Assembly: GCA_021432605.1 (NCBI GenBank)
Contig: MU271143.1
Span: 2,365,277-2,429,276 of the forward strand
Direction: 5' to 3'
Origin: Coniochaeta sp. PMI_546
Taxonomy: Eukaryota > Ascomycota > Sordariomycetes > Coniochaetales > Coniochaetaceae
DNA: 64,000 bases
Positions 47,401-59,700 of this stretch are shown here, piece after piece. The notes beneath the pieces are model-generated. The model ran no database searches and had not been told where the DNA came from. It was given only the letters and a program-made list of their open reading frames with translations. A program made the translations under genes and the position numbers. The number at the start of each line of letters is the position of its first letter. The stretch's first letter is position 1.

Positions 47401-50218
47401 ATCGCGTCGGAATGCTTCAAATCCCGGTCGTCTGGAGGCAGCTCACCACGCAGAGTTGATGCCAGGATGGAACCCGAAGTCAACTGTGTCGCATCCTGCG
47501 AAGTCGCAGTGCTCCTGATGACTATAGGTCTGGATGGGGTCTCTGGCGTCAGATAGGAGGATGGTGTTCTGGAAGTTTTGCCCGAGCCGGCCTCGGTCGA
47601 TGGCGTAAGGGTTGCACTGGACGATGTTTGACGCGAAGATGGCCGTTCTAGTGCTTTAACTGGAGTCATCACGGAGCTAGGGACATTGCCCTTTGACGCG
47701 TTGGCGGTTTCGGCGGTGACCTCTGCCACAACTGCTTTTGGAGCCGCGGTAACGAAACCACGTAAGCCCAGGCTGATTTGTCGCATGAATTTTGGAGTCT
47801 TGGTCGGGGATAGCTTGGAGTTGAGGTTCGCATAATCAGATCCTCTCCGTGTCAACGCCTCAGAAGCCGGCCGCTCAATCGCACTCCGCTCGGTAGCATG
47901 ATTGATGCTCGACACAAGTTGCGTGGCCGTTGAGGACCTCCTCTCGTGATAGGAAGTTGCTAAGAGCCCGGTATCATCCTGCAGCTGATATCTCGCGCCG
48001 GACTCCAGACCCTTTGCGTGTCGGCGCGAGTTGCTGCGACGCGACGTCGGCAAACGAGCCCTGGACTCGTCATACTCCTGCAGTTGTCTCCAGATTGACT
48101 TGCTTGACGACTTGGAGGTCTTATCCGGTGCGAATTTCTGAAAGCCGTAGACATGGTCGAACAGTGTCTCTGGGACCTTGATGTTCCTGATTCCAATGTT
48201 TGGGCTACTCTGCGACTGCCTAGAAACCAGTGCGCTCCGAGGGAAATAGGCATCAGAGAACAACGGGCTTGTTTCGATCTCATTGGTCTCGAGAACGCCC
48301 CTCATCTGCAAGTCGTACATCCTGCAGCGGATTGCAAATTCCCCTTCAGCCTCTTTCTGCGGCGTGTCTTGGACGGACAGAGCTATGCCCTGGTACGACA
48401 GAGCTTCTTCGGATGTGCCAGTCCAGTACGATACGTGCAACCACTGGGGCAGTGCATAGCACCAATCTTCCTTCAAAGCACTGTTATTAGACATACCTCC
48501 ACGCAGCATTATATCGGTCCCTTTGCCGGGAGATAGCGAGCTTCCAAGACTAGAATAGCTTCCCACAATGGGCGTGGCCTGTTTTGGAGTGGTCCCGCGG
48601 CTGAGCAGATTCGACTTGCTGGAAGCTCGTTCAAGCCGTTGCGGGTTTCGGTAGCGGAATAGCGGTACCGAATGGAGCGGCATCTTCGGAACACAGATGA
48701 GGTCGATTCCAATTCCATTCCCAACTAGAGCCTCCGTTGTGCGGCGCAACGCCTCATAGTCGACCTCGAAGACGCCCGGACTTGGCGTTATGACAACCAC
48801 TGATATTCCTGTCCGCATGAGGTCTCGGTCGATGTAATCGTGAGCGAAAAGAGTTGATGCCATGTTGATGGCTTCAAGCAGATTGCCGTATATGGCTCGG
48901 GATGACACAGGCTTGATACGGTTGGTTGGCGTGTCCTTCTCGGACACGTCCTCTGCCGTTGAGAACGAGCTCATGGCCATCTGGTGATGTTCGCTTATGT
49001 CTCGACGGAAGAAGTTGAACTCCTTCTTCAACTGAGTCAGGATAGTCGTCCACTCGCCGCTGGCCATATCGCTCACCACGACCCGGTAAAAATCCTTGTA
49101 GGGCCGCCTTTCGCCCGACGGCTGAACACCGGTGTAATAGTCGTTATGCATCGTGGCACCAGCCAATTCAGTCGACAGACCTAAGTCGTACTCGACTCGA
49201 GCGAAGAGCACGATGGTCACCAGGTGTTTTACCTTCAAAGCCGCCCATTTCTTGAAAAGAGCCGGCAAAAAGCCGTTGACAACTTTGTTGAACATGATCT
49301 CGCCTGAGCCATCGGAGTCGAAATCCCACATCTCTCTCGCCATCTGAATGAAGAGGACATAGCGGGCAGACTCGCTCCTGAAGATCGGCCTCGTGTTGCG
49401 TCCGAAGAAGGCCGACTGGGCTTTTCGTCCGTCTACGTAGACGGTGGTGACCTGGGCCTTTATACTGCCAAGGAAGAGCACCATCTGGCCCTTATATACA
49501 GTCCGCTCAGACATCTCGCCGACGACCAGTCGCCACATGTCAGACCGGGAGAGGTACTGATCTTTGAAGGACAGCTCTACATGCGACGCTTCTACAGCAG
49601 GATTGCTCGAGTCGACCTAAGTCCTAGGGTGAGCAAGGGCACATAACAGAGACACGGATCAGGCTGTCATACCGGTGTAAGGATAACCTGTGACCCTTTC
49701 CTCATGCCAAACACGTCTGCAATGTGCTTAGCCACGTATACCTCGACATTCGGCATCTTGCTCTTCTGGTCCTTTGTCATGTCCTTAACGATGCAAATGT
49801 AACGCTTCGAATTATCCGCCGCTCTTGGATGAGTAGCAGGAGAGGCTTCATTGCTACGGTCATGATGGGGCTGTTTGCCCAATGTAAGCTGCGCGGGCTT
49901 ATCGGTCTCGGCTTTCACGACATCTATGGCGACTAGTGTACCAGGCTTGTAATCGGGTCCTAGACTGTCTAGGTTGAGGAGAACTTCGTCTCGGGCGAAC
50001 GATTCGTTAACCGTCACGGTCCATCTTCGGTCCATACGCGACGGGTTCGGGGCCGGCATGTCTCGGATTGTCGAATTGCTCGACATGGTGTTGTCTGTCG
50101 AGAGGGGAGGTTGCTCTAGTGGTCGGTCCAGGCTCGTTTTACTAACTTGACGAAGATGGGACGACCAAGGTGGTTTGCGTGGCACCGGGGACGGAGTAGA
50201 TGCATTTCGCGACGACAT
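44448..50218 (-). CDS. IML1: Iml1 (DEPDC5), SEACIT/GATOR1 subunit
   Basis: Two exons, 49673-50218 and 44448-49616, give 1,904 residues, in the usual range for filamentous fungi. The 56-nt intron joins LTP to VDSSNPAV in phase 0. An N-terminal Ser/Pro-rich region precedes the Iml1 N-terminal domain (about 55-480: [52 protein letters not shown]). A central part follows, then a DEP domain near 1300-1400 ([18 protein letters not shown]) and the C-terminal domain ([23 protein letters not shown]). Iml1 with Npr2 and Npr3 forms the GAP complex that switches off the Rag/Gtr GTPase and hence TORC1 when amino acids are low. A six-Gly run from a CCG repeat lies near the end. It is divergent from the zinc transporter. 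Confidence 0.93.
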
Positions 50219-51274
50219 GGCGCTGCCAGGACGTATGGGTTAGGTCATATTGCTACATGGCCACAAACCAAACTCCAACATCAAATTGCACCGATATGAA
50301 TCGGTCTGATAATGTTGTCGAGAGTTTGGCAAGCGATGCTCAAGAATGAAGGGACTTGAAGATGGCAGCGCATTCGGTCGCACCTTCCGTCACGTCAATG
50401 GCGGCAGAATCAAGAGCTCCGCAGCGGGACAGTAGTGATTCACCGCCTGCCAGGTTTGGCATCTTGCAGACCCACGGGATAACTTGCATGCATTGACCCG
50501 CAGTTGTCACACTGCAGCGATCCAGATTCTTTTACGTGAACACAATAGGCTCGCTCTTCCTCCTCAAAACAACAAGATGAAATAGAAATACAAGACCGGC
50601 AATGCTGACGGGACATCCAATGGCAAGCGTACTAAGGAGGAACATGCACTAAAACGCGGATGTTATGGGCTCGTCCAACGGATTTGGGCAGTTACCTAGT
50701 TGCGGTAACTGGATTGGCTTGGCCTCTCTACCTTTCTGTGCCGGAGATCGTGGACGATCTCAGTCAATCTTTGGTCACTTCTTAAGTGCCAGCATGCGGA
50801 GACCACGCGAGATCACGGTCTGATCTCTCGTTCTACGGCCGCCGTGAGCAGCGGTAGGGCCGAGCCTTGAAGCGATTTGCCAATCCAGCTTCCCGGAACC
50901 AACGAATGCAAGTGAATAAGCGAGTCGTGTACCTTGCGCATGTGACCTTCCGGCTCCGACTTTCAGTCCGATGAAGATCAGCTACCCGCACCCGCGGCAG
51001 CCGTCCGTGTGTGGGGCCGGAGAGTGATTTGCTGGAACAACGTGTTGCTGCTTTGTCTCATCTGCAGTTTCGGAGGCAGCAGCAATCCAGCTCTCGCCTG
51101 TCAGCTCTGCTTGGAACTTCACTTCACGGCAGTTGCTACAGCTTTAAAAGGAAGTTGGTTTCTTCGGTTTCGTTGCTCTTCTGACTGAACCCCCTAAGGC
51201 TCAGCCCGCATCGAAACTCCGAGTATCTCATCACACCACGCATTACTACAGATATCATTACTTACGTTTAAAAC
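50219..51274. promoter_or_regulatory. Shared upstream region of Iml1 and the zinc transporter
   Basis: About 1.06 kb between two divergent start codons. TTTAAAAGGA near 51143 could be a TATA-like element for the plus-strand gene. No gene was recognised. Confidence 0.4.
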
Positions 51275-52745
51275 ATGAGGTTCAAGTTCGGACCCAAGGA
51301 ACGGTTGATTGCCACTCTCTGCATTTCTTGTGCTTGGTTCCTTGCTGAGATTAGCGGTGAGTGCGATGCCATCAGACTATGCTCCTTGTTGTACCTCTTG
51401 TAGATGTCTGCTGACGATTGCATTTTCTTTTCAGTCGCTTTCAAGACTGGATCCTTGGCCTTAATTGCAGATGCGTTTCATAGTGTACAGTCCATACGTC
51501 GTCTTGTTTTGTTAAGGACATTCAGGCTCACTATAATGTCCAGATGAACGACTTGCTTGGTTTTAGCGTAGCCTTAGCGGCGATATACGTGAGTTTCGCA
51601 GCAGGAGCGAAGATACATAGCAGGTGGGACTAATACCATATTCAGATGTCAGAACGCACCGCGTCTCCCCAGGACTTGTCATTTGGGTGGCAAAGAGCCC
51701 AAATGCTCGGCGCATTCTTCAACGGCGTCTTCCTGCTTGCTCTAGGCATTAGCATCTTCTTACAGTCCCTCGAGAGATTTATCACTCTCGAGCGTATTGA
51801 GGAGCCAAAGCTCGTGTTGATCATGGGCTGCGTAGGCCTTACTGTTAACACCATCAGCGCCCTCTTCCTTCACGGTGCGTATTCATTGGCAGATTGGACG
51901 CCCGCGTAGACTGATACCATTGATTACAGAGCATAGTCATGATCACGGCCACAGCCACAGCCACGACTCATCTGTGGATGTCGACAGTGACAGGGTATCC
52001 TCCTCCGCGGAGCTACAGCCGCTTCACCCTCACGAGGACCATCGCCACAACCTGTGCCAGGCCAAGGCGCCAGGCAGGGACTTGAATATGATGGGCGTGA
52101 TGGTGCACGTCATCGGCGACGCGCTGAATAACATTGGAGTCATCATTGCGGCGCTAGTCATCTGGCTCACCGACTACGACGCACGGTACTACGCCGATCC
52201 AGGAGCGAGCATAGGCATCTCGTTGATGATTTTTCTGTCGTCCATACCGCTTGTGAAGAACAGCGGTACCATCCTCCTTCAGAGCGCACCCCGTGGCGTG
52301 GATCTGGGGGATATCAAACATGACCTCGAAACCGTAGGTTACCATGCAACTGACTGGACAGGTTGACGAGATTATACCGCTGACAGGCCTGCAGATTCCT
52401 GGTATCGAATCGGTCCACGAACTACACGTCTGGCGGTTGGACCAGAAGAAAGCGATAGCGACGGCGCACGTGATGGTGGCGGATCAGCCGGTCTCCAGTT
52501 TCATGGAGAAAGCGAAGACAGTTAGCGAGTGTCTTCACGCCTACGGCATCCATTCGGCCACCATCCAGCCGGAGCTAGTCACAAAGTCTCCCGACGCGTC
52601 CGAACCCGTCATCAGCTCATCCGCATCGGCCACCACAGCAACAGCGCGCAACCGCAAGCGTCCGAGGACGACCTTAGGGGCGTGCCAGATGCTATGCGGG
52701 AAGGGCATATGCGAGAACCTGATGTGCTGCACTGGGCAGAAGTAG
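51275..52745 (+). CDS. CDF zinc transporter (ZRC1/COT1-like) with Cys-rich tail
   Basis: Six exons: 51275-51356, 51435-51484, 51544-51588, 51646-51874, 51930-52333 and 52395-52745, giving 386 residues. Introns are 55-78 nt; exons 2 and 3 are only 50 and 45 nt. Six membrane spans are expected. Metal site A is complete: H43-x3-D47 (HSMND) in span 2 and H195-x3-D199 (HVIGD) in span 5; HxxxD in both is the zinc-type form. The loop between spans 4 and 5 is His rich (HSHDHGHSHSHD, 137-148, and more to 175). The C-terminal domain has IPGIESVHELHVWRLDQ. The tail carries C367, C371, C376, C381 and C382, which I do not know as standard for the family. Such proteins pump cytosolic Zn2+ (or Co2+) into the vacuole or ER. 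Confidence 0.92.
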
Positions 52746-55700
52746 GACACTGAACCCGGCAGCCTGTACTGCTAAGCAGACAGATAAGATAGGGATGTCG
52801 CTTCACATACGCTTGAGGCCCATCTCAAATGCGCATCATCGAGCCCCATCGGTGCCAATTGTTTGAAGCTTGGCGTGAGAGATCACCTCCACCTGTCCAG
52901 AAGTATGGGACCAGTTTAGCGGGTATGGCGTTATTTTGAATCCCATCTTGGAAGACCGATAACGACCTGTATACACTACGAGGCTGGCGAACCCGAAGCC
53001 ACGGTGTCGGGATTGCGTAACTGTCAGACAAGGAAGCTATCTAGGGCGTCTAGACTTGACACCACAGGGTCTAGATTGTGCTAGTGTCGGTGGGTTCATC
53101 TGTGCTCGGTGGGGGCTTACGAAGGTCACGTGAACCTACGAGTGATAGGTATGTAACAGGCGGTTAAAGACACGCAACCGGCAAGGACGCTGCGGGCCGC
53201 TTCTGGGTTTTGACATACAACAGCAGAGTACACAGTAGTTGGAAGTCTAGAACCAACCGCAGGAGCTTACGGCAAAAGTTGGAGTAGGAGGCTTATTGCC
53301 CAGTTCCCAGTCTGCGGGACTTACATACAGGCATACGCGGCCTAGTTAGTCCATATAAAGTACAGATTGTCGCTTTGAGGTTGAGCACCGGATAGGATGC
53401 AAAAACGCGCATCGCTCGCACGATGGCACGCATCATGATGGATCATCGGATATGGGCTGAGGTCTTTTCCAGATGATGTAGTGTTGCCTTTTGGAGAGGC
53501 AGAGGCGGGGCATCTATTGCTGCCCAACCAATTCGTAGGGCTACCACAGTACTATGCATACGGGGGATGCAGGGATCGGATAGCGGATGTGGTGTATCGT
53601 GTTACAGATTGTTCTTCGGTCGGACGACATCCAGCTTTCACCGCTCGACCGCTTTGGTCCGGAAGTAGATTCTGTCCTTGTCTCCGATATCTGACCTTGT
53701 GAGGGTTGACATGCAAGGCTGCTGACAAGAACTGTTGGTGGAAATGCATGAGCGCTCAAGTAATTTGAATCCAGAATAGCAGCTGTGCCTAGCGCGTTAC
53801 ATCGACGTCAGTTTGGCGGTCTTGTCAACGTGCGTACATGACGTGTGCATGATATGCAGCCCGTTGCTGGCCTGACGATATGCTGCATAGTAAGCGAAGA
53901 AGCAACGGGATCGTGGACTGGTTCAACGCGCCGGCCAGCATCGTAATGCGAATGGACAAGAGGGCTGGCATGGTCGACGGTCACCCTAACACTCGGGATA
54001 CCAGAAATCCTTCACGTCTGGAACGTCATGTCAGCACACCGGTAGAGTGCTACAGGGCTCAACCGGGACTCAAACAGATCGCATGTGTTACGCATTTGTG
54101 CTATCCTGGTGTAAGCTGGCTGATGACGGCGATTGTGCACGGTTTGTGCTCTGAAGGGTGAGCGGCGCGCAAAAGGCCCGAGACTTCCCGCGTGGTTGCC
54201 GAACGGTAACCGTGGAGTTGAAATGAAAATATCGCCTAGAGAACAAGGTAAGGTATATCGGCCGAGAAACAAGGAGATGAACCGGTGAGGATGGACCTGC
54301 CCAAAGAGGGACGGTTCGACCCCCTTGATACATGCGGTACCAACGATCGCCATCCTTACTACCTATGTACAACAGTAAGTGTCAAGTTGGCTCAACCTAG
54401 GATTCTACATTATAGCGTAGTTATCTATCCAGTCGCAAGATCGGGAGTAAAAGTGACTGCTGCCCATGTCGGTCTTTGTGCATCTACGATGGCCACCATT
54501 GTTGTGGTAAAGTGCGGAGGTGGTGCCGAAGTGTGATGTCTTGCGTGCCACATGGCCGGCGACCAGATTCCTCTGTAACTGCCGGCCTAGAAGTACCTTA
54601 GTGGGGACAAAGTTTTTCGGTTCATGCCTGGCATTCAAACGGTCTTGTCCGGCAGTAGGGTAGCCTACCACAATACGATAGACGTTCCATCAGCGCCAAT
54701 CAACTTCGTATCGCGAAGCCGGTGAAGGTCAGCAACTTGCCTTACAGAGTTTTGGCACAGAAGCAGGTGAGCGACATGATTGGTGACAGCTGGAGAGACA
54801 GCCGGGGCTTACGCACGGGGATACATAGGCCGGAAGCCGGAGGAAGAAAGAGGCCAGCGAGATGGCTCTCCCATGCCTTTATCATCCCTGCCTCTTCCCG
54901 TCGACCAATTACCAAGCATCCCCACCAAGGTTAGTGCCAAAGTCAAAATGGGGTCATCAACTCGTGCGGGTACCGCCGCGGTCTGTAGCAAACTAGACTA
55001 GTTGCTGTTGCTTACCTCCTCAGGCTTCTTTGTGACCTTTGAGACTTATGGAATGTAACTGTGGCATGCTGGGGAATGTGTTTGAAGTCCCTGAGGATTG
55101 AGGGAAAAAGTTGACTCTGCACAGCGCATCGTGCCCCGCGACATCTGCAATATACATGCGCAGCCAATGCACGTACGAGTACGTCAGCATCCCTTTTCTT
55201 AAGGTGCCTACATTGAGTTATATTTCACGTGCGTACGGCGGTCAAGGGAGATGGCTCTTGCCGAGACAAGCACTGCAGTTGTAGGTAAGGTACCTAGTGT
55301 ACCGTAGCGTGTATGTAGCAAGGTACCGGTAGTGTATCCCCTACTATGTACATACCACAGGACGTTGCTGGCACCCAGTTGTCAGAACTTACTTTTTCGC
55401 CCTTGATGCCCAGCAATGACAGGCCCATCCACACTTTCCCGAAAGCCTAATATGGTAAGGTAGCTGTCAATCGTACCTCCTACACGTATGTAGTGGCTAT
55501 TCATCACCTCCTGCCGTGCTCCGAGTCAACACTGCGGACGAGGACCCAGCAAACTACTGGTACCTGGGAGTGGAAGTGAATCAAAGGTTCCACAGATTTT
55601 CCGCATCGTCCAAGGCCCTTACACTACTAGCTCGAAACCACAAGTCCACAACCGCGTTTTTGGTTCCACGCCCAATGAGCCTCCGACACTTTGTCACCGC

Positions 55701-56710
55701 CATTCTGGTTCTCCCTGGTCCTAGCCCTGGTCCTGACATCCTGTTGTCCTCGTGCTTCGGCTCCTTTCATTACTTGCTTCACCTCGCCTAGGTTGGCTGA
55801 CCGCTCTGCTGCGCGACTGTTGCTTCAAGAGATCCAAAGTCGGGACGGGTTGGCACGAAGTTGTCTCCAGCGTCAAACGCGCAAAACTGTGGTCCTGTTG
55901 AGGCTTTAACGACCCTAGATTCCGGTGTGGAAACTGGAAACCGCGCCAGCCGGGATCTTGTCTTGTGCTCAAGCCGCCCTTCCCAGATCCTGCTTGTTGT
56001 TGTTCTGGAGCCCAGTCTCTGTGTTCTCACCTCGTGTAGTCCGGGAGCGCACGAGATCAAATACGCTCAGCTAAAATAACGAAGTCGCTCAACACATCCC
56101 CATTCTCGGGGCTGAGGATATCCCTCCGCGGGCAGGCCAGACACCTGGTGTTTGGGCTACAATAAATTCAAAAAGCCAGACTTGGGCCACTCTCTCTTTC
56201 CGGACCGGCTCCTGCATGACATCCGCCGGTCTGGCCGCTTCTAACTCTGAACACTTCCTCCGGACCTTCACTTGCCACGACGCTTTGTCTACATCGCCTG
56301 ACCTCAAGAATCTCACGATCGCCGCGTCATTCTTGACCGACCTTGGCAACTCTTTTGATTGCCCTGCGCAGCGATAGTCGAGCACAGGCGGCCTTATCGA
56401 ATAGCTGTTCTCCCCGGCGTGGCACCTTTGTAGCCACTCATCGTTCTGTGCATCTTTGCTGGCACACACCTCGACTATCAGTGGCTCTGCTCACCCCAAT
56501 CTCCCGGATCTCATCCACAGGCAGATACTGGGACACCTGCCAAACACCGCCAGAACTCCTGTTGCCTCACTCTATCTCCAATGGCGTCACAATGTCACTT
56601 CTTCGACTCTGCGTTGCCAAATGCTGAGCCATGCACCTGCCACTATCTCCCCTGATGTAACTTGCCTGAGAAATATCACTAGATCCTGAACCTACTGGTT
56701 TGACAGGAAG
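52746..56710. other. 4-kb intergenic region, no supportable gene
   Basis: Between the zinc transporter and the Lst4-type gene. Frames are short on all strands. GTACC/GGTAC-rich short motifs gather at 55280-55370. A box-B-like GGTTCGACCCC at about 54307 has no box A partner. A possible 5' UTR intron acceptor (TTTGACAG) ends three bases before the ATG at 56711. Confidence 0.4.
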
Positions 56711-59700
56711 ATGTTGGGGAAGCTTTTCAACTTAGGTTCCGGCTCAGGTGCTGGTACGCCTTCATCAGCACAGTCCGTCTCTCAGAAACCCACATCCTCC
56801 CTCGAGTCGGTTCAGGAGGATATACACACACGAAATCTGCTATTTCCCGATGCGCAGGCCCTGTTCCAGCATCGACATGACCAAGTCTATCCCCTATCGA
56901 GTGGTAGTGCGCTTCCAGCGACGTCTTCTACCAATGCGTTTGATTATGACGGCGATATCGAGCTTGAGCCTCGCGACATAAGGGTCATCATCATGCAAGA
57001 TGCGCTGAGCTCGGTCTCTGCCTCTCTGCTGTATGATAGTCAACCCCCACCCCTGGCGCCAGCTTCTTCCATAGACCGCCCTTCCTCGATGATGGCATCT
57101 GTCAATTTCCAAGAGTCGCGGCGGGTACCGTCGTCCGCGCGCAAGCACAGTATCACCCAATCGCACCGGCCTGTCGTTGTCCAGCCCGATAGTCCACAAC
57201 TACGCCAAGGGGCGTTCGATCAGAGGCGCCCTTCGGTACACGCGCGTAACCAGCCGGCTACGGAGAGCGACTCGCAACGTGCTTGGAGGGAATACAGAGA
57301 GGAAGTGACTACATTTTCGAGCTGCATATTCGGCAACTCTGAGCTTATGGCCTACAAAGGGACTTCTAGCAAGGTCCACGTAGTGCCGTCCGATCCGCGT
57401 CCTAGTGACTATGCTGCTTCCATCATTGGAGACGGTAGGGGCTCTCTAGGTCGTTCTAGCATGAGATCAAGTCGACTCTCTCAGTCCTTCACTTCGGAGA
57501 ACGTGCCACTCTTCAACGCACCGCCAACCCCGAGCGCAGCTCCTCGGTTTGCCGAGCGCAAGAAGGTCCTTATCACGAGGCTCTTCCCAGTGAATCTCCC
57601 TGCGGATGACGAGGCAGCCGCTACCCCACAAAGCCGTTTCTCTGAGGACAGTACCGGCTACCCATTCCCTATGCATGGAGACGATACGAAAAAGAAGCGC
57701 AAGCCACAACTGAAGCAGAAGAGAACCCCAATGTACGCTATTGCACTAGTCGTCAACTTACCCCCGAGCTTTCCATCAGCGAGTTCCACATCAGGGACTC
57801 GCCCTGGCTTCCGGGCATCGAGCTCTTTCACAGATCAAGAATCCTCTTTTCCCTCATCCCTCAGTTCTACTCGCCGTTCCGGCTGGACAATGGTAGGACA
57901 GGCCGGACATGGTGCAGGATACGGACTTGACTCTCTTGAGTCAGCCATCAGCGGTGACATTGAAGACAGGCTCGATGTCATAACACAACACTGGGATATT
58001 ATCATGCGAACGTTGACTCACCTACAGTCTGTCGTGGCGACAACAATATATACCATGCTCAAGCAGGTCGATATGTCCTCGCCGGACCCTCTAGCTGGCT
58101 CGTTGTCTAGCCTTCCAAGTCACCCACGTGCTTCCTCTGTATCCGGGCGACGCGGTGAGGATGTCACTTCTATGAAGCCACCCAAGACGAATGCCAAGAA
58201 TATCAACCTGCTGCCGAACTGCCTTCTGGACAACCGCCTCATAGCTAGTGAGGTGGACATTTCAAGAACCCGAATTGCTTTAGGCTTGCGAGCTACTCGG
58301 GTGGTCACAGGCCAGAATCGTTGGGGAATATGGCGTGAAGAGGCTCGATGGGTTGCGAAGTGGGCCGACGACGGTCGGAGATCCTTCTTCTTCAACCTCG
58401 TGAGCGGGTTCCTGGCGACGCACACCGATTGGCTGCAAGGCTTAGCACCCTCGACGTATCGGAGACGGTATCATAACCAACAAAGAGCCCGCGTCGAAGA
58501 GGAGGCTGCAGTACCCGCTCGGACGATTATCGTGTCTCATGACAAGATGGCTGCTCGACGACTGATCTTCCTCCTCTCTGCCTTCCTACCTACTAACCAA
58601 CACGGTCCCGGTCTCCGGCCTCACAGACCGAGCACTTCGGCTTCGTTCGGAGCCTTCTCTCAGTCACCACCTTCTTATGTGGTCCCTATCCTCAAGGAGG
58701 AGTCGTTGCGGAGGAAAATAAATCGACGAACGGGACCGGGGCGGACGTCTCACTCCCGCAATGTCAGCTTGCAAGGACAACCTCGGGCAGCCGGTTTAGC
58801 CGGCCCCTTGGCTCACCTGACAATGGAGGGACGTCACGAGAGGCGGTCTTCGGATACTGCCTCCATCCGAACTACTCATCTGAACTTACCGGTTGGGGAG
58901 GCATCAGGGCGGAAGAGCAGTGCTGCAACCATGGCCACTATCACTCCTGAAACGAGTATTGCGCATTTCTCGACTGCCCGACGAGGAGAGCCCTTCACCC
59001 CCGGCCGTCCAGGCAGCAGTGGCAGTGTGGCAACGGATGATCTCAAGCGTCTGGCAAGAGATGACAGCTCTGGACTGTACAGCCTTTCAACAGCGGACTC
59101 TAGGCAAAGCACGAAATGGGGCAGCGTTATCAGCGGTTTGTGGGGTGCTAAGCGTAGAGGGTCGACGACCACTACAATCTACACACAAGGTACCGGAGAT
59201 AGCGATCCCTCCTCACCAGTCAAGCGCACCATGCGGAAGCCTGAGCTGCCGTCAAAAAACGGGTCCGAGACACAAAATGTCGAGAGCCCCAGTACTGAGC
59301 AGGACCGAGGCTCGGTTGAAGTGCCCACGGCTGCGTCCGACGGCGGACATCCAGTAACGCCTCGCCAGATTGCGGAGGATGTCCAGAAACTTTCGCTACA
59401 GCCAGATCTGCCTCACAAGGCTCAAAGAACTCCAGATCCGTCCAGCGCCTTTGAGTCCCCAGTAAAAACCTCGATCAACGTCGAGGATGGCGTTATCGAT
59501 GTGGACATCCCATTTCCTGAGTACCTCACATCCTTCGAAACAGCTGTAAGCTCGCCATCCAGCAGCGGCTTCCTGTCAACGGCGGGTTTTGGGTCCGGTC
59601 TAGATGCTTTCGAGCAGTCAAGCCGTGCCTCGGTTGACGGCGATGTGCCCTTGAATGTTGCAGGCTGGCTTCAAAGTTACCACCCTGACTTTGCTCTACA

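Noticed and set aside
54300-54325. Box-B-like GGTTCGACCCC
   Set aside because: No matching box A or cloverleaf can be drawn around it.
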